DNA of 64,000 bases from Phocoena phocoena (taxonomy: Eukaryota; Chordata; Mammalia; Artiodactyla; Phocoenidae): positions 66,263,464 to 66,327,463 of the forward strand of contig NC_089224.1 of NCBI RefSeq assembly GCF_963924675.1. Reading direction: 5' to 3'. The notes under the pieces were generated by a model. That model was not told the origin of the DNA. It ran no database searches and saw only the letters and a program-made list of their open reading frames with translations. The position numbers and the translations under genes are program-made. Every line of letters begins with the position of its first letter. Positions within the stretch are counted from its first letter, which is position 1. Below, piece after piece: positions 1 to 12,404 of this stretch.

Positions 1-215
1 AAGTCTTCCCCTCACCCATGCCCAGAGTGATCTCCATAGCCATTTAACTCATACATTATATTTCCTTAATTATCTTTTCATGTGTGCACATGTCTCACTC
101 TGCTCAGTTCAGCCTTATTGAGGTCAGGGACTGTTTTACATATTCCTTTTTATCTCCCACAACATCTGGTGCAGTGTCTTGCACATGCTCCAAAATTGAA
201 TATTATTAATAAAGG
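1..215 (+). repeat. L2 LINE 3' end (ancient)
   Basis: The segment has the typical L2 tail wording: a gaggtcagggactgt motif, then gtgcagtgtcttgcacatgc, then an AATAAA-like end. It is cut by the window start. The copy is diverged, so family assignment is moderate and the left boundary unknown. Confidence 0.5.
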
Positions 216-2213
216 CACAGGTTAAGTTAGTGATGACTCCAAGCTTCCAAGCATTTGTTATGGGGGAAATGGTGGTGCCGAGGATGAAAGAGTGAAGCAC
301 AATGAGAAGCAATTAGCTTTAAAAGTCAATGCGTTCTGCTTGGGGTATAGTGAGGTCATAAATTACTTGGGGTTAGTTTCCAAAAACACTAAAGCAGAAA
401 TCTAATGGAGACAATATTACCATTTAAATCCCTTAAATCGCCAAGTCTCTCTCTAAGTGATTTCAGTTGCATTGGAACTGGTCATTCTCTCTTCAGTTGA
501 ACACAGATAAAGTTATTGGGTTATGTTTGGAGGACATGCTGCACCAAAAATTATGCTTTCCTGGGTGTGTATGTGGTGAGGGTTCTGTCTGCATCTTTCC
601 AAAGTGGGTCTTGTGAATTATGCATATTCACAGTGTATATGATTGGACTCCATTGTAATTATGTGGCTTTCAGGTAGAGAGGATGAATTCCCTCCACTCT
701 TTTTACTCTTCCCTCCTCCTCTCCATAGTTGTGTCTCCACTTTCTACACTATCCCAAATACCCATACAGGGTAAGAAAGCAAAGAATATTCAGGAAATGC
801 TCTTCATTCCTTTAGCAGATGTGGACTATTGCATCAATCAGCAGATTAGTAGACCGTTTGGGATAAAAAAACTATCAGCCTAATACTGTGTGTAACTCTT
901 CAGTTATAATTCAGAGGGGACATTTTTAAAACATCAGTTAACTTTGGAAGGAAAGGTGCAAATCCAAGTGCAATGTTTCACTAAGCTAGACTTAAGAAAC
1001 AATTTTAACAATCCTGATGAATGTGGAAGCCAGCAATTGAATAAAACAACCCTTTAGGCATCTCATCCTGGGAACAATCTAGCCATGCAGTGATGGTCAA
1101 TAGACAATAGTTGACTGATAGAAATTAGCCATGAGCTAAGCCTAAATATGAGCAACATGAGTTCTTCACCTCCAATGCCTGAGAAGGGTTACCTTGTTTT
1201 GTTGATATTGCTGTTAAGGAAAAATAAAATCATGAATCTGGATATCCTTCCCCTTAATATTAACCATCTGCCCAAATGTAACCTACTTATTTCCTAGCTG
1301 ACATTCGACTTTTGTGGTTCTTTCTTTTCATAGTGATTATATGAAAAGTCCCTAATGGTGACTGGTGTTCACTAATGTAAAGTGGAACCATCGTTTGGAG
1401 GCTGGCTTCAAGTTCTTCTTCAACTACAAGCCCCCTTCTCCAAAATTCCTTAAATTCAAATATTAAAACTCCAAGAGGATGGCAAGGCAAACCCATGTTC
1501 CTTGTGAAAACCTCCCAAAGGAAATCTGTTTTGAAAATTCTTTTAGAAGGTGAGAAGGAAGAGTTGAGCAAAAGGATGCAAGGCCAAGGTCAACGAGTGC
1601 TGACTGAAGGGAAAAGGGATGTCAGCCTGTTTTTTAGGATCCCCCCAGGTGCAGAGAGGAATAGTTACTCTGCTAATGGTGAGCAGCTGTTCAAACAGAG
1701 GGGCTAACCTCAACTGTCTTAACTAAAAGGGGTTGAAAAAATAATGTTTAAAACAAGTGACAAGAAGCTATCTCTAAATTTGAAGGATTATGCAGCAAAG
1801 GTGGTATTAGAAGATACTCCTTAAACTAAAGCTACTGAATATTTTGCTCAAACTTTGACTTTTGTTTGGTTTATTGCCTGCATGCGGTTAGTGCCATTAG
1901 AGAGAGAAGTACTTGCTTCTATGAGCCCAAGTGTTTATTGCGTGGGGAACACTGGGGAGACTCCAAAAAATTTTGGAGTGATACCCATAACTAGTCACAC
2001 CCTTGGAAGTTTTCTCATCAGCCTGAAATATGACTGAGTCTTAAAATGTTAAACAGAAGGGAGAGTTAATTTTTCTTGAGCCTTATTTCCATTGGTAAGA
2101 GAATTACAAATAACTGCAATGAGATACCTGGTGAGGGTCCTTGTTACATTGCTCCCTAGATGGAGACACATTCAGTGTACCCCTATTTATCAATCAGTAT
2201 TTTCCACTTCCCT
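216..2213. other. Unassigned sequence
   Basis: About 2 kb with no open reading frame longer than 100 codons, no recognisable young repeat and no splice-flanked coding block. It may hold unrecognised ancient repeats. I see nothing to annotate. Confidence 0.5.
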
Positions 2214-2224
2214 GTAAGCCTTTT

Positions 2225-2426
2225 TTTTTTTTTTTTTTTTTGCGGTACACGGGCCTCTCACTGTTGTGGCCCCCCCACAGGGCCCGGACGCACAGGCTCA
2301 GCGGCCATGGCTCACGGGCCCAGCCGCTCCACGGCATGTGGGATCTTCCCGGACCGGGGCACGAACCCGTGTCTCCTGCATCGGCAGGCGGACTCTCAAC
2401 CACTGCACCACCAGGGAAGCCCCCCC
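2225..2426 (-). mobile_element. CHR-type tRNA-derived SINE, short-tailed GCGGTAC form
   Basis: On the plus strand it opens with a T-run, then GCGGTACACGGGCC, and ends CACCACCAGGGAAGC, the reverse complement of the tRNA-like head. An 11-bp TSD (gtaagcctttt) flanks it at 2214-2224 and 2427-2437. The last C-run before the TSD is lengthened. It is a non-autonomous retroposon mobilised by L1 machinery. Short reading frames across it are by-products. Confidence 0.93.
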
Positions 2427-2437
2427 GTAAGCCTTTT

Positions 2438-3083
2438 AAATAACTAATTCAGTGTGCTCTTCTGGAGGCTTCCTGGGTCAGAGGCTGTGTGGCATCTGCC
2501 TTTGTGTTTTTCCAGCCCCTACCTTTTCTGCAGTAGGTTTGATTCACAGTGACCCAGGAGGATCTCATGAACATTTAAAGCCCAAATGTAGGCAGAGGAA
2601 GTGGAGAGACTGGCTTGTTTCTCACTTGGTGGGTGATGACGTGTTGGAGATGGATGTGAATGCCAAGAGTCCAAAGGAGAGAAAGACGCAACTTGAACTG
2701 GAATTCTAAACTCTTTCCCAGCAACTGCTGTGTGATGGACACAGTTGCTCTTGAAGGTAGAAATCTGTTCTGTTCCAGATTCTCTGGTTTTTATTCTCAG
2801 ATGTTGACCAGAATTTCAATCCAGTTGAGATGGATACAGTGTTAGTGGAATTTACATTGCACCACTTAGAAAATGTTTCCCTTTCACTCGGCCCTGACCT
2901 ATGTGTTTCTCCCTCTTACGTCTTCCTCTTGCAGAGATAAAATGCTCTGCAAGGACTTAATGGTTTTACAGCCATGCAGCTGGCAGCAGTAGATCACAGA
3001 GCTCAGTGCAGAAATCCAATTATTTCCTTTGTCTGAGATGAAAACCGATACTTTGGGGGTGGTGGGGGAAGGGCCTCTGCTGC
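2438..3083. other. Unassigned sequence
   Basis: Spacer between a SINE and an L1 fragment. No recognisable repeat, RNA or coding block. Confidence 0.5.
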
Positions 3084-3093
3084 AGGGTTGCTT

Positions 3094-3488
3094 TTTTTTT
3101 TTTAACATCTTTATTGGGGTATAATTGCTTTACAATGGTGTGTTAGTTTCTGCTTTATAACAAAGTGAATCAGTTATACATATACATATGTTCCCATACC
3201 TCTTCCCTCTTGTGTCTCCCTCCCTCCCACCCTCCCTCCAGGCGGTCACAAAGCACTGAGCTGATATCCCTGTGCCATGCGGCTGCTTCCCACTAGCTAT
3301 CTACCTTATGTTTGTTAGTGTATATATGTCCATGCCTCTCTCTGGCCCTGTCACAGCTCACCCTTCCCCCTCCCCGTATCCTCAAGTCCGTTCTCCAGTA
3401 GGTCTGTGTCTTTATTTCTGTCTTACCCCTAGGTTCTTCATGACATTTTTTTTTTCTTAAATTCCATATATATGTGTTAGCATACGGT
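3094..3488 (-). mobile_element. L1 LINE, 3' end, 5'-truncated
   Basis: Starts on the plus strand with a T-run and aacatctttattggggtata, the standard 3' end of a cetartiodactyl L1 in antisense, and runs to ccatatatatgtgttagcat. A 10-bp TSD (agggttgctt) lies at 3084-3093 and 3489-3498. Only about 0.4 kb was inserted, mostly 3' UTR, so it has no coding potential. Confidence 0.92.
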
Positions 3489-3498
3489 AGGGTTGCTT

Positions 3499-4019
3499 GA
3501 TGTTAAGATTTTGTTCTAGAAAGGACAGGTTCTCTGATGCAGCTTGATTCCTGGGTCACAGAAGCTTACTTTTCTCTCCAGTTGGTGCTGGCCACCTGAA
3601 CACACTTGGGATCCAGAAAATAGGATAAAAGAACCCCTTAGTCTACTGGCTCCTTTAGGGCTTAAGATGAGTGGTTGAACTAGCATTAAATAGCCTAGGC
3701 CAATGATGATGGTGATTCCAACAACTTACTGTCAATGTAGGAGATATTTGGGGAGTAATTTGAAAAGAAAAGCTGCCACTGAGAACACCTAAGCCTTGGA
3801 AAGCAAATGTAGAAAGAAATTCATTCACAGAGAGGTTAAGATAGCCAGAAACACCACTCTCTGGGGTTTTTCATTTGCTTAGGGTAGGTAGGAGAATTTC
3901 CAACTCCAAAACAAAGATAGAATATTTATGTCTCATTTTTGAAAAGAAGTAGCCATTGAAAAATGCAAAAAGAATAGAAACAGCTACATAGTTTCATAGT
4001 TATCAGAAACCACTCTGTC
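3499..4019. other. Unassigned sequence
   Basis: About 0.5 kb between an L1 fragment and MIR remnants. Nothing recognised on either strand. Confidence 0.5.
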
Positions 4020-4160
4020 ACCCTACCTGATACTCTCATGTGTTCCCTCTCCATTTTGTCCCAACAATCTTGTAAAACGATATGATTATGAGCTTCTTCA
4101 CAAAGGAGCCCGGAGAAGTGACTTATTCAAAGAATTAAATAATTAAAATTAGAGCTGGGA
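4020..4160 (-). repeat. MIR SINE remnant
   Basis: Antisense MIR core wording is visible: acaatcttgtaaaacgat, then caaaggagcccggagaagtg and agagctgggatc. Diverged; ends approximate. Confidence 0.45.
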
Positions 4161-4186
4161 TCAAAAATTGGGCAGGATGGGATAGG

Positions 4187-4370
4187 GCAGGAGTGTGGAC
4201 CTTGAAGTTAAAGAGATCTGGGTTTGAATTCCTGTTCTGCAGCATAAGAGCTCAGATCTCTTATCCAAGCATTCATTCCTTTATCTATAAAATGGTGAAA
4301 TAGTTCTTACCTTGGTGATATGTTTATGAGGATTACTGATAATGTACATAACTGTATTTTCCCCATAATA
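4187..4370 (+). repeat. MIR SINE
   Basis: Sense MIR order is clear: gatctgggtttgaattcctg, then cattcctttatctataaaat, then atgaggattactgataatgt. Ancient mammal-wide element with no TSD left. Confidence 0.7.
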
Positions 4371-4611
4371 ATCCTGTAGAGTAGCTGAAAGGCAACAGTG
4401 AGTAATAAGACAGAAAGGAAATTGGACTCATTATGGAGGAACTAAAATCCATCAGCTCTGCCTGTCAAGATGCTTGGCCACAAGGGATAGAGATGGGCTT
4501 TGACCAACAGTGATATGGCATGGCTGAGCCTATCATAGGCTTAGTGGAAGCTTATAGGAAATATAGCACTGTAGAATAACAAAGCTTTTCCTATATGGCC
4601 ATAGTTAGACT

Positions 4612-5068
4612 TTTTTATTTTTTTTAATTTATTTTATTGACGTATAGTTGATTTACAATGTTGTGTTAATTTCTACTGTACAGCAAAGTGATTCAGTTAT
4701 ATATACATTCTTTTTCATATGCTTTTCTATTATGGTTTATCAGAGGATATTGAATATATTGTAGTTCCCTGTGTTATACAGTAGGACCTTGTTGTTTATG
4801 CATTCTCTATATAATAGTTTGCATCTGCTAATCCCAAACTCCCAATCCATCCCTCCCCCACCCACCCCTCCCTCTTGAAAACCACAAATCTGTTCTCTAT
4901 GTCTATGAGTCTATTTCTGTTTCGTAGATAAGTTCATTTGTGTCATATTTTAGATTCCACATATAAGTGATATCATATGGTATTTGTCTTTCTGACTTAC
5001 TTCACTTAGTATGATAATCTCTAGGTCCATCCATGTTGCTGCCAATGGCATTAGCTCATTCTCTTTTA
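4612..5068 (-). mobile_element. L1 LINE, 3' end, 5'-truncated
   Basis: Antisense L1 3' end (tttattgacgtatagttgat, then cagtaggaccttgttgttta). A perfect 15-bp TSD, ggccatagttagact, lies at 4597-4611 and 5069-5083, defining the insertion exactly. About 457 bp were inserted; no coding potential. Confidence 0.94.
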
Positions 5069-5083
5069 GGCCATAGTTAGACT

Positions 5084-6417
5084 CTTGAATACAAACTCCA
5101 GCCTAAAAGTATAAAAGGCAGGAGTCTTACTTTACATGGGATGCTTTGTCTTCTGAACCTCAGCCATGCCCCTATGAAGAGCTAGGACCCACTCATTCAA
5201 GTATCCTCTCCTGTTGTCTACAGTTTGCTTATTGGCTGGTTTGGGAATAAACTGAAGTTAAAGCATTGTTAAAACCTCATCCAAGTCATCATGCTTGTCA
5301 GTCCTCAAACTTGGACCATCCCTTTATGGTCTGGCCTAGCTAACTAATTTATGCCAAAGAATAATGAATTTAAAAGATACAGAGTAGTAGGTCAGGGGAT
5401 GAAAAGAAATGCTGAGCAACCAGACCTCCATAGAAGGGAGTCTGGGCTAATTTGAGATCTACTGGAGGCAGAAATGACTGAACAGTCCTTCAGGGGTTCC
5501 ACTGATGGCTTGATTAGTTTCAATGATTTTCTCAAACTTGGGTCACTCCCCTGAAGATTCAAAGTCCTAGGGGAAAAAATCTGACTGGTCCAGTTCAGGT
5601 CACATGTTCACTGTCTCACCCAGACCCTATCCAATGAAGGAGGGGCATTTTTTTCAAGGAAGCTAAGGTAGAAGGGAAGCTGAGTAGGTCAAAACATCTG
5701 GCTGTCTCTCCTCCTGTTAGGACACTCAGTAGAAAAGTTACAGTCTCCTGATGTTGTAGCCCCACAGTCTTTCTCTGAGGAAAGCTGCCTCTGCAGAGTA
5801 CAGTGAAAGAATGATTAACTAAAGCCTGTCCACGTTTTGCATATCACTCCTGGGCTAAGTACATCTATGCCTGTTAGTGAGTGAACAAGCTTCAGTGTAA
5901 TCTAATATGAAAACTGCTACTGAGTACCTCACAGTTCAAACACTGCAGGGTTGCATTTTGAACAAGAAGTCAGTATTTTTGCATCTATGCCCATATCTGG
6001 AAATACGCCTCCTGATACGTGAACAAGAAGCTTATTCAGTTCTAGGTTTTGTTGCTTAGGAAGGTATCTCTCCTAAGCAGCTGGAAAACAAGAGCTGTTT
6101 GGGATTGCAGCAGGAAGCGTCACGGAAGGGCTAATGTCTTGGCCACCTCAGTTTTCTGGGGAATGGCAGATGAGTCTCAGCTGTTCTGTCCCTGCAGCCT
6201 AATATTCTGGTTCATCCTGGGTCAAAGCATTCCGAAACAGCTCTTCAACACCCAATCCATCTCCCTAAGCAAAGTGGCTTCACTCTGAGGCCTGATTCTC
6301 TATCCCTGCCCCCTCTCCCTACATTCTCAGGGGCCAAGGACTCTCTCCCCACACAGCCCTCTCAGAATCTGTTTTTAGCAAAGGATGTGAAGTACTCATT
6401 CATAAAAAGAGTAAACA
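5084..6417. other. Unassigned sequence
   Basis: About 1.3 kb with no recognised young repeat and no credible coding block. The longest open frame is under 80 codons. Confidence 0.5.
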
Positions 6418-6510
6418 ATAGCTAATATTTGTGTAACACTTCATATGCTTTTAAATGTTATCTCTTTCAATCTTTGCAATGACCCCAAGAGCTGGAATGC
6501 TCATTTTCCC
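6418..6510 (-). repeat. MIR fragment
   Basis: Antisense MIR-like start (gctaatatttgtgtaacact, then tctttgcaatgaccccaaga). Short and diverged. Confidence 0.4.
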
Positions 6511-7629
6511 CTTCATATCCTCTCTGTACCTTTCTCTATCCTTCTGACTGTCCCCAGGAGACTGACTTTCTATGGACTATGTCACAGGCTTCCTTGCCCA
6601 TTGGTTTTTTCTTGGGTTTGGCCAATGGGAGGCTCCAGCAGGATAGAGGTGGGTGAGAGGAGAAGGAAATCAAGGTATGTTTTCCCCTGGCTCCCTCGGT
6701 GCTGGACCAGGGATTAATACCATCTGTATTTCCCTTGAAAGGCCACAGCTCCTGCTGTGTAGCCCTTTTCTCTAGCGACAGCCGTAGCTCTCTCCTCTCA
6801 TGGTAACTGTCCTCTCTCCTTGTCCCTTCACATCTAGGAGTGATAAGGGCTCCCTTCCTGCAGTGCTTTGATACATCTTGTTGGTTTCTCTGAACCCTTA
6901 ACTGAGCTTTGTAAATAGTCCCCCCATTTAACCCTCCTCAGTTACCCTGTTTGAGTGTATTATCTATTTGCTGCTGGGATTCTCCCTGTTCCAGCTGAGT
7001 ATTACTGTCCCTATTTTATAGGCAAAAAAACTGTGGCCCAACAGTGTTGAACGCAGATTGTCCATCTACAAAACCCAGTCTCCCTCTTCTAACCTTGTCT
7101 ATGCAACCGTCTTCATATTTAAGAGAGCTCATTGTCTTTAGCTAAAGTATTACTCTGGCCTTTCAGGCCTTAACTCATATGTGGGGATGTATTTTTGGAA
7201 GAGAAACTCTTTCTTCTTCCCACCAGGAATAGGTTCCACTCTGTCCCACCCACCACATGTGATCTGGGACCTTATTTTCAGTTTGTGAAGAACCTTTCCT
7301 TCTTTAGTTTAAAAAGAATTATTGTGAATTCCCTCTTTTCACTAAGGAATACCTCCTGAGATTTTGATATTTTCAATCCTATTAAGCAGAACTCTTAAAC
7401 TTAATTATTTGAAAACAACCTTAACAAAATCTGATTCAAGGCAAGTCCTGAAATGCCAGATCAAAAAGGAAACTTATTAGCTATCTTTTTTTCTACTCTA
7501 GATGCTACAAAACACATTAGAGCTGGAAATGCCTTCAGAGATTATCCAGATTCTTAACCTCATTTTAAGTAACATAGACCCTCTTAAAATTTGAAAATCT
7601 ATGAACTCTTTTCCCTTAGAAATGCAAAT

Positions 7630-7630
<1 letters not shown>
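6511..7630. other. Unassigned, with a faint MIR trace
   Basis: Around 6985-7060, actgtccctattttataggc resembles an antisense MIR core. The rest is unrecognised. Confidence 0.4.

Positions 7631-7674
<44 letters not shown>
7631..7674. repeat. (CT)12(CA)10 compound microsatellite
   Basis: Twelve CT units at 7631-7654 run directly into ten CA units at 7655-7674, uninterrupted. Likely length-polymorphic. Confidence 0.97.
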
Positions 7675-7769
7675 TGCACACAAAATATTACCTATAATTT
7701 GAAGGTTCATTGTCATCCTGAAGCCCACTCATTGGCCCCCATATTAAACCTCCCTATCCTAGGCTAATT

Positions 7770-7850
7770 CCTTAGTTTTACAGATATGGAAGCTTATACT
7801 CAGTCAGTAAAATGCAGTAAATGACTGGCCCAAGGTCACACACGTCATTA
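7770..7850 (-). repeat. MIR fragment
   Basis: Antisense MIR end: ttttacagatatggaagctt followed by actggcccaaggtcacacac. The match to the MIR core is good although short. Confidence 0.55.
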
Positions 7851-7854
7851 GTTG

Positions 7855-8260
7855 GTGTATCAATCAGGTTGGGCTAAGTTATGCTACAGTAACAAACAAC
7901 AAAATGTCCATGTCGTAAAACAACATATTTATTTCTCATTCATGCTGTGTTTCCACTGTAGGTTAGCTAGGTGCTCTGCTCCATTTAATTTTTACTTTGG
8001 AATACAAGATGACAGACAGATGTCATCTAGAACATCATCTGTCAACATGACAGAAGGAGAGAGAACATTGCAAATAATGTGCTGGTTCTAAAACTTCCGC
8101 CTGAAAGGGACACATCACTGCTATTCATATTTCATTGGCCAAAGCAAATCATATGGTCATACCTAACCTCAAGGGTGGCAGAGAAACATTGGTGGATAGT
8201 GTAATTGATGAAGAAAGCTGGAAAACCCAGAAGTAGAACCAAGGCATTTTAATTTTTTGT
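7855..8260 (-). repeat. Ancient LTR-like repeat, family uncertain
   Basis: A vertebrate-repeat pattern is visible: tgctacagtaacaaacaaca, then tatttatttctcattcatgc, then cattggccaaagcaaatcat. This layout is shared by several old LTR families read in antisense. I cannot name the subfamily, and there is no open reading frame of note. Confidence 0.4.
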
Positions 8261-8861
8261 CCAGCGCTCTGTACACTCCCAAGGTTTCCACAGTATAATC
8301 TAATTCTTCTGGGTGTATCCCACAGGTTTGTCATTAGCTTGGGAAGGCTGTATTTCTGAAATGCAATCAAGACAAATTTGGAGGCTTCTGTTTATCTTAT
8401 TCGTAAATGCTGATTTTCTGGCACAGTTCATTTAAGATGCTACAGTAATAATGGAGGCCTGTTCACACTGGGTGTGTTGTCTTTAATTTTATAGAACACT
8501 CATTTTTCAAACTAAAAATCCTTTCTACTGTCTAAATTGTTCTTATGCTTCCAATACTCATTTGCTGACCCTTCATAGCTTGGGACCCATGGTGTTACCA
8601 ATGCAAACACAGAGGAGTTTCTGGATTTTTCTACTTTAACAATGGGTGATAGTTGTGGCTCTATTTTTTATCTTCAGTTCTTCATTCATTCCCCGATTTA
8701 CTGAATACCTGCTTTGCCCTGAGGGCTGTGATGAGGACTAAGTTAGAAAATTCACAAAGCGTGGTGCAGAGTAGTTCCTCAAAACATGTTGGCTGGTTTG
8801 TTTGTATGTGTTTATTTTTTATTTTGAAATCAATGTAGGATTAATGCTTGAAAGCACACAC
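8261..8861. other. Unassigned sequence
   Basis: No recognised repeat apart from a weak, old interspersed-repeat trace near 8680-8760 (ttcattcattccccgattta). Confidence 0.4.
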
Positions 8862-9060
8862 TTACTATAAGATTTAGATGATTTTATTAACTTCTCTGTG
8901 CCTCAGTTTTCTCATTTATTAAACAGGAACAATAATACTACCGAACCCTTGGGCTGTGATAAGGATTCATTGTAATAATACATGGAAAGCATCTACCCTA
9001 GGACACCTGGCTTGGAGAAAGTCCTTGATGGCATTAGCTATTGTTTCTGTTATCAGCAAG
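8862..9060 (+). repeat. MIR SINE
   Basis: Sense MIR: cttctctgtgcctcagtttt, ctcatttattaaacaggaac, then gataaggattcattgtaata. Almost the full core and tail are present. Confidence 0.75.
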
Positions 9061-9104
9061 ATTATGAGAAAATATGATGGCTATTTACCAAGTGGCACTG
9101 TAGC

Positions 9105-9330
9105 AAGGAGAAAAAAGTATAGGCTTTGGAATTAGGTAGCTTTGGGTTCCAATCTCAATTCTGTCGTGGTGTGAATTTAGGCAAGTTACTGTTCTGAGTT
9201 TGGTCTCTTCTACAGCATTCATACTAGCCCTACTCCCCTTGCAGGGTGCTTGGCAGTCCCTAGGGGGATACAGTATCATAATGTATCACCCAGTGCATGG
9301 CATGTTGGAGACAGTGAATAAATATTCATT
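9105..9330 (+). repeat. MIR SINE
   Basis: A second sense MIR close downstream: ggctttggaattaggtagct, gggttccaatctcaattctg, then tttaggcaagttactgttct. More diverged at the 3' end. Confidence 0.6.
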
Positions 9331-10704
9331 CTCTGGATGCTGTGGGGCATAGAAAGATGAACAAAGGAAACAAACCCTCTCTTTCCCGACTTCCAGGGGT
9401 TTTTAATCTTGCTGTGGAGATAAGACATGTCCACAAATAACTATAGATACCCTAAAATGGTGAGTGCTGTGAAAGAGCTACAGCTAATGGGCTGTGGGTG
9501 TTTGCAGTCAGTGGGTTACTAAAAGAGGGTCATTTGAGCTGGGCTGTTGGCTTTGGCTGAGAAAAGGAGCTCTTTACTAAGGAGCTACTTTAATTTACAA
9601 ACCCCGCTTGTTTTCCTTTTTCTCTCCCTCCTCATTACCACCTCCTCACCCCCAAACCCCAGAATACCCTATTATGCACCACTGGTATTTTTTGTGAGGA
9701 GGGGAGAAATTCATTATCCTCACTGCCAGTAGAGTTTGCTGATGCACTCTGTTTTCGGGCTGTGATATTTACAGCATCTCAGTTAAGATTTAATTTTCTA
9801 TTATGCTCTGAACTTTGCAGCCCTCATTTTTCATTTGCTGTCTGAGATGTGTTGCTCCAGCACCCTGGAACCACTGCTGGAAAGACTTAGTTAACATTCA
9901 GAATCGATGAACAAACAGGAGAAACATTTTCCCAGAGACAGGCCACAAGGGATGTGAGCTTTAGCTTTGATTCTTAGTAATAGTTTTATACTCTTCTTTC
10001 TGCTTTCTGTGGCTAACTGCACTTCTCTACCTAATTATCAGATAAGATGCCTTGGAGGTACCTGAACTTGGGTGTTCTTGCCTGGAAATGTTATAGTCCA
10101 GGATCTCTCTGGTGTTGTTATTATTTCCTTTTAATCTTGACCTCTGGATTTGTTTGATACCATAGGAAATCTTTTTTTTTTCCTTTTTCTCTCATGAGTC
10201 TCTTGCTAGAATTGCCCTATGACACAAAAACTTGTCTAAAGAGATCTCAGGGCTAGCAGGCCTTTTTCCTGCCTCATTATTTTTGGATTCATTTGGTTGC
10301 TGAAACAGAATTGTGATTAAAGTGTTTATCCACTCCGGAGTTCATTGTTTCCTACACAGCACCTTCCTCTTGACTCCATGAGAGTGTTCATCAGGGATGG
10401 AGGTGGTTGAATATTTTCTCATTCCATTACTTTCACTCTCAGCCCATCTACTAAGGTGTTAGCAGACTTACTGTCATTCTTGACCTGTGACATTTTGGTA
10501 ACTGCCTGCTCTTCTCCAATGTATATATCCACATCACTGCACTGGAAGTGGCCATTTTATACAACTTGACTATGCCTTCCTAGCCATACTTTATCAGTGG
10601 GTGGGAACTTAACAAAAACAGTCTTCCCTGGGATATTGGATTTGGGACTGAGAGAGAGTTAGGCCAGTCTCTTTATAGGGACTGGAGCCATGAATGTGAA
10701 AGTG
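9331..10704. other. Mostly unassigned; weak ancient repeat at 9360-9540
   Basis: The 9360-9540 stretch has the wording of an old unnamed repeat (gtggagataagacatgtcca, ggtgagtgctgtgaaagagc). The remainder shows no gene, RNA or recognised element. Confidence 0.4.
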
Positions 10705-10708
10705 AGGG

Positions 10709-11379
10709 TGAAACGGAGCAGGACCCTATGGTCCTTACCCCCATGTCCTCAGCCTGCCTGCTGTCTGCGGAAAATTTTAGCCAAAGAATAAGTTTAATCA
10801 GAGAAGTGAGAAAATGCAGAAGCAAAGGAAAACAGTCAAAGGAGACCGAATAATAATAGTTTAGTCATTAATCAAAGTCAAGGACCTTTAGTTCCTCCTC
10901 AGGGGCTGTAGATAATATCCTGAGCCACATCCTGCGAGCTGTCTTATAGATATGGAAACCCCCACCAGGTGGAAGAAGTGAACTACATGATGACCAGGCT
11001 GCAGCCATGACATAAGCTGCCACAATTCCGAGAATTGGCCTCAAAGAAATGGGAACAAATGGACCACGGAACTGAAGATTAACTGTACTTAAAACATCAA
11101 GATGATGCTGGTCAGACCACTGATGACCAGTTTCAAGACGACTGTCAGAGCTGACTGTGCTGTTTCTGCATGTGGCCCCCTCCCTCTGTCTACAAAAGCT
11201 CTTGCTCACTGATTGTCAGGGAGTGGGGGGGGAGTCAGCCTTTGGACAGGAGTCCGCTCTCCGCCCTGCCCCCTCCACTGGTTGCCGGCCTCAAAAATAA
11301 AGCAAACTTTCCTTTCCACCAACCTGGCCTCTTTATTGGCTTTTGAGCAGCGAGCAGCCGGACCCCACTTTTGGTTACA
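10709..11379 (+). mobile_element. Solo LTR of a class I (gammaretrovirus-like) endogenous retrovirus
   Basis: A 671-bp block begins TGAAAC and ends GTTACA, imperfect inverted termini, and is flanked by a 4-bp duplication AGGG at 10705-10708 and 11380-11383, the duplication size of class I retroviruses. A polyadenylation signal AATAAA lies at 11296-11301, followed by a pyrimidine-rich stretch with ctttattggcttttgagcag, as in R-U5 of class I LTRs. No gag, pol or env sequence adjoins it, so it is a solo LTR left by recombination between two LTRs. The subfamily is not identified. Any promoter activity is inference. Confidence 0.75.
11296..11301 (+). promoter_or_regulatory. Polyadenylation signal of the solo LTR
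   Basis: AATAAA inside the LTR, about 80 bp before its 3' end, where an LTR R region would carry it. Confidence 0.6.
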
Positions 11380-11383
11380 AGGG

Positions 11384-11764
11384 GAGTTAGATGCCATTTT
11401 TCTTCCAGGTGGAACCAGAGCTCAGTGAGAAAAAAAATAGAGCAGGCATGCAGAAAGGGGAGAGTGGAGACATAGAGATGGAGGGTCCCGAGGGCAACTT
11501 GGAGCTCTGGTACTATTTGTTCCTACAGCCAAGTATGTCTTTCTTTGAGTGAGATGGATTCTTCATTGGGTACCACAGATACCCTCAAACCTTTCCAATA
11601 AATCTCCTCATTGGCTTAGACTAGTGAAAGTTGGTTTCTTCATAGTTAATCAAAGAGTCCTATTTGTCACATGTTTTTCTATACCAAATTGCTGGTTTCA
11701 TGTTTCTGGTGATAGCTAACAAGAGAAAGTTTACACCATTATTCAGTACCTTTCCGACCACAAA
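11384..11764. other. Unassigned sequence
   Basis: Short spacer between the solo LTR and an L1M end. Nothing recognised. Confidence 0.5.
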
Positions 11765-12352
11765 GGAAAATGTTGAAACTTAAATGTGCTCAAAAAAGAA
11801 CCATTAGATATACTCAAAAAATTGAAATCAAGGTCCTAAAGAGATATCTCTACACACATGTTCATAGCAGGATTATTAACAATAGCAAAAAATGGGAAGC
11901 AACCAAAGCAACCATCAGTGACGGAATGGATAAACAGAACATGGTCTATACATACAAGGGAATATTATTCAGCCTTAAAGAGGAAAGAAATTCTGTCACA
12001 TGCTACAACATGGATGAAACTAGAGGACATTATGCAAACTTAAATAAGCCAGTCACAAAAAGACAAATACAATATAATTCCATTTATACAAGTTACCTAG
12101 AGTAGTCACATTCATAGAGACAGAAAGTATCAATAGAATGGTGGTTGCCAGGGGCTGGGGGGAGGGGTGAATGGGAAGTTATTGTTTAATGGGTACAGAA
12201 TTTCAGTTTTGAAAGATGAAAAGAGAGACCTGGAGATTAATTGCCTGACAATGTGAATGTACGTAACACTACTGAACTATACAGTAAAAATGGTTGACAA
12301 GGTAAATTTTACACTATGTATTTTTTATCACAATTTTTAAAAATAATAAAAT
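11765..12352 (+). mobile_element. L1M-type LINE 3' end
   Basis: Sense strand L1: the end of ORF2 is traceable (acacatgttcatagcaggat, ggaatattattcagccttaa, acatggatgaaactagagga), then the 3' UTR with gaatggtggttgccaggggc and an A-rich tail. Stops and frameshifts make it non-coding. Older than the antisense L1 copies elsewhere in the window. Confidence 0.88.
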
Positions 12353-12404
12353 TCCCTGAAGAATATCACTGATTTCTGGAATGTGGACAGAGGTAGTGGG
12401 ATGA

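Noticed and set aside
10868..11209. 113-codon minus-strand frame
   Set aside because: It lies antisense inside the solo LTR and resembles no retroviral or host protein.
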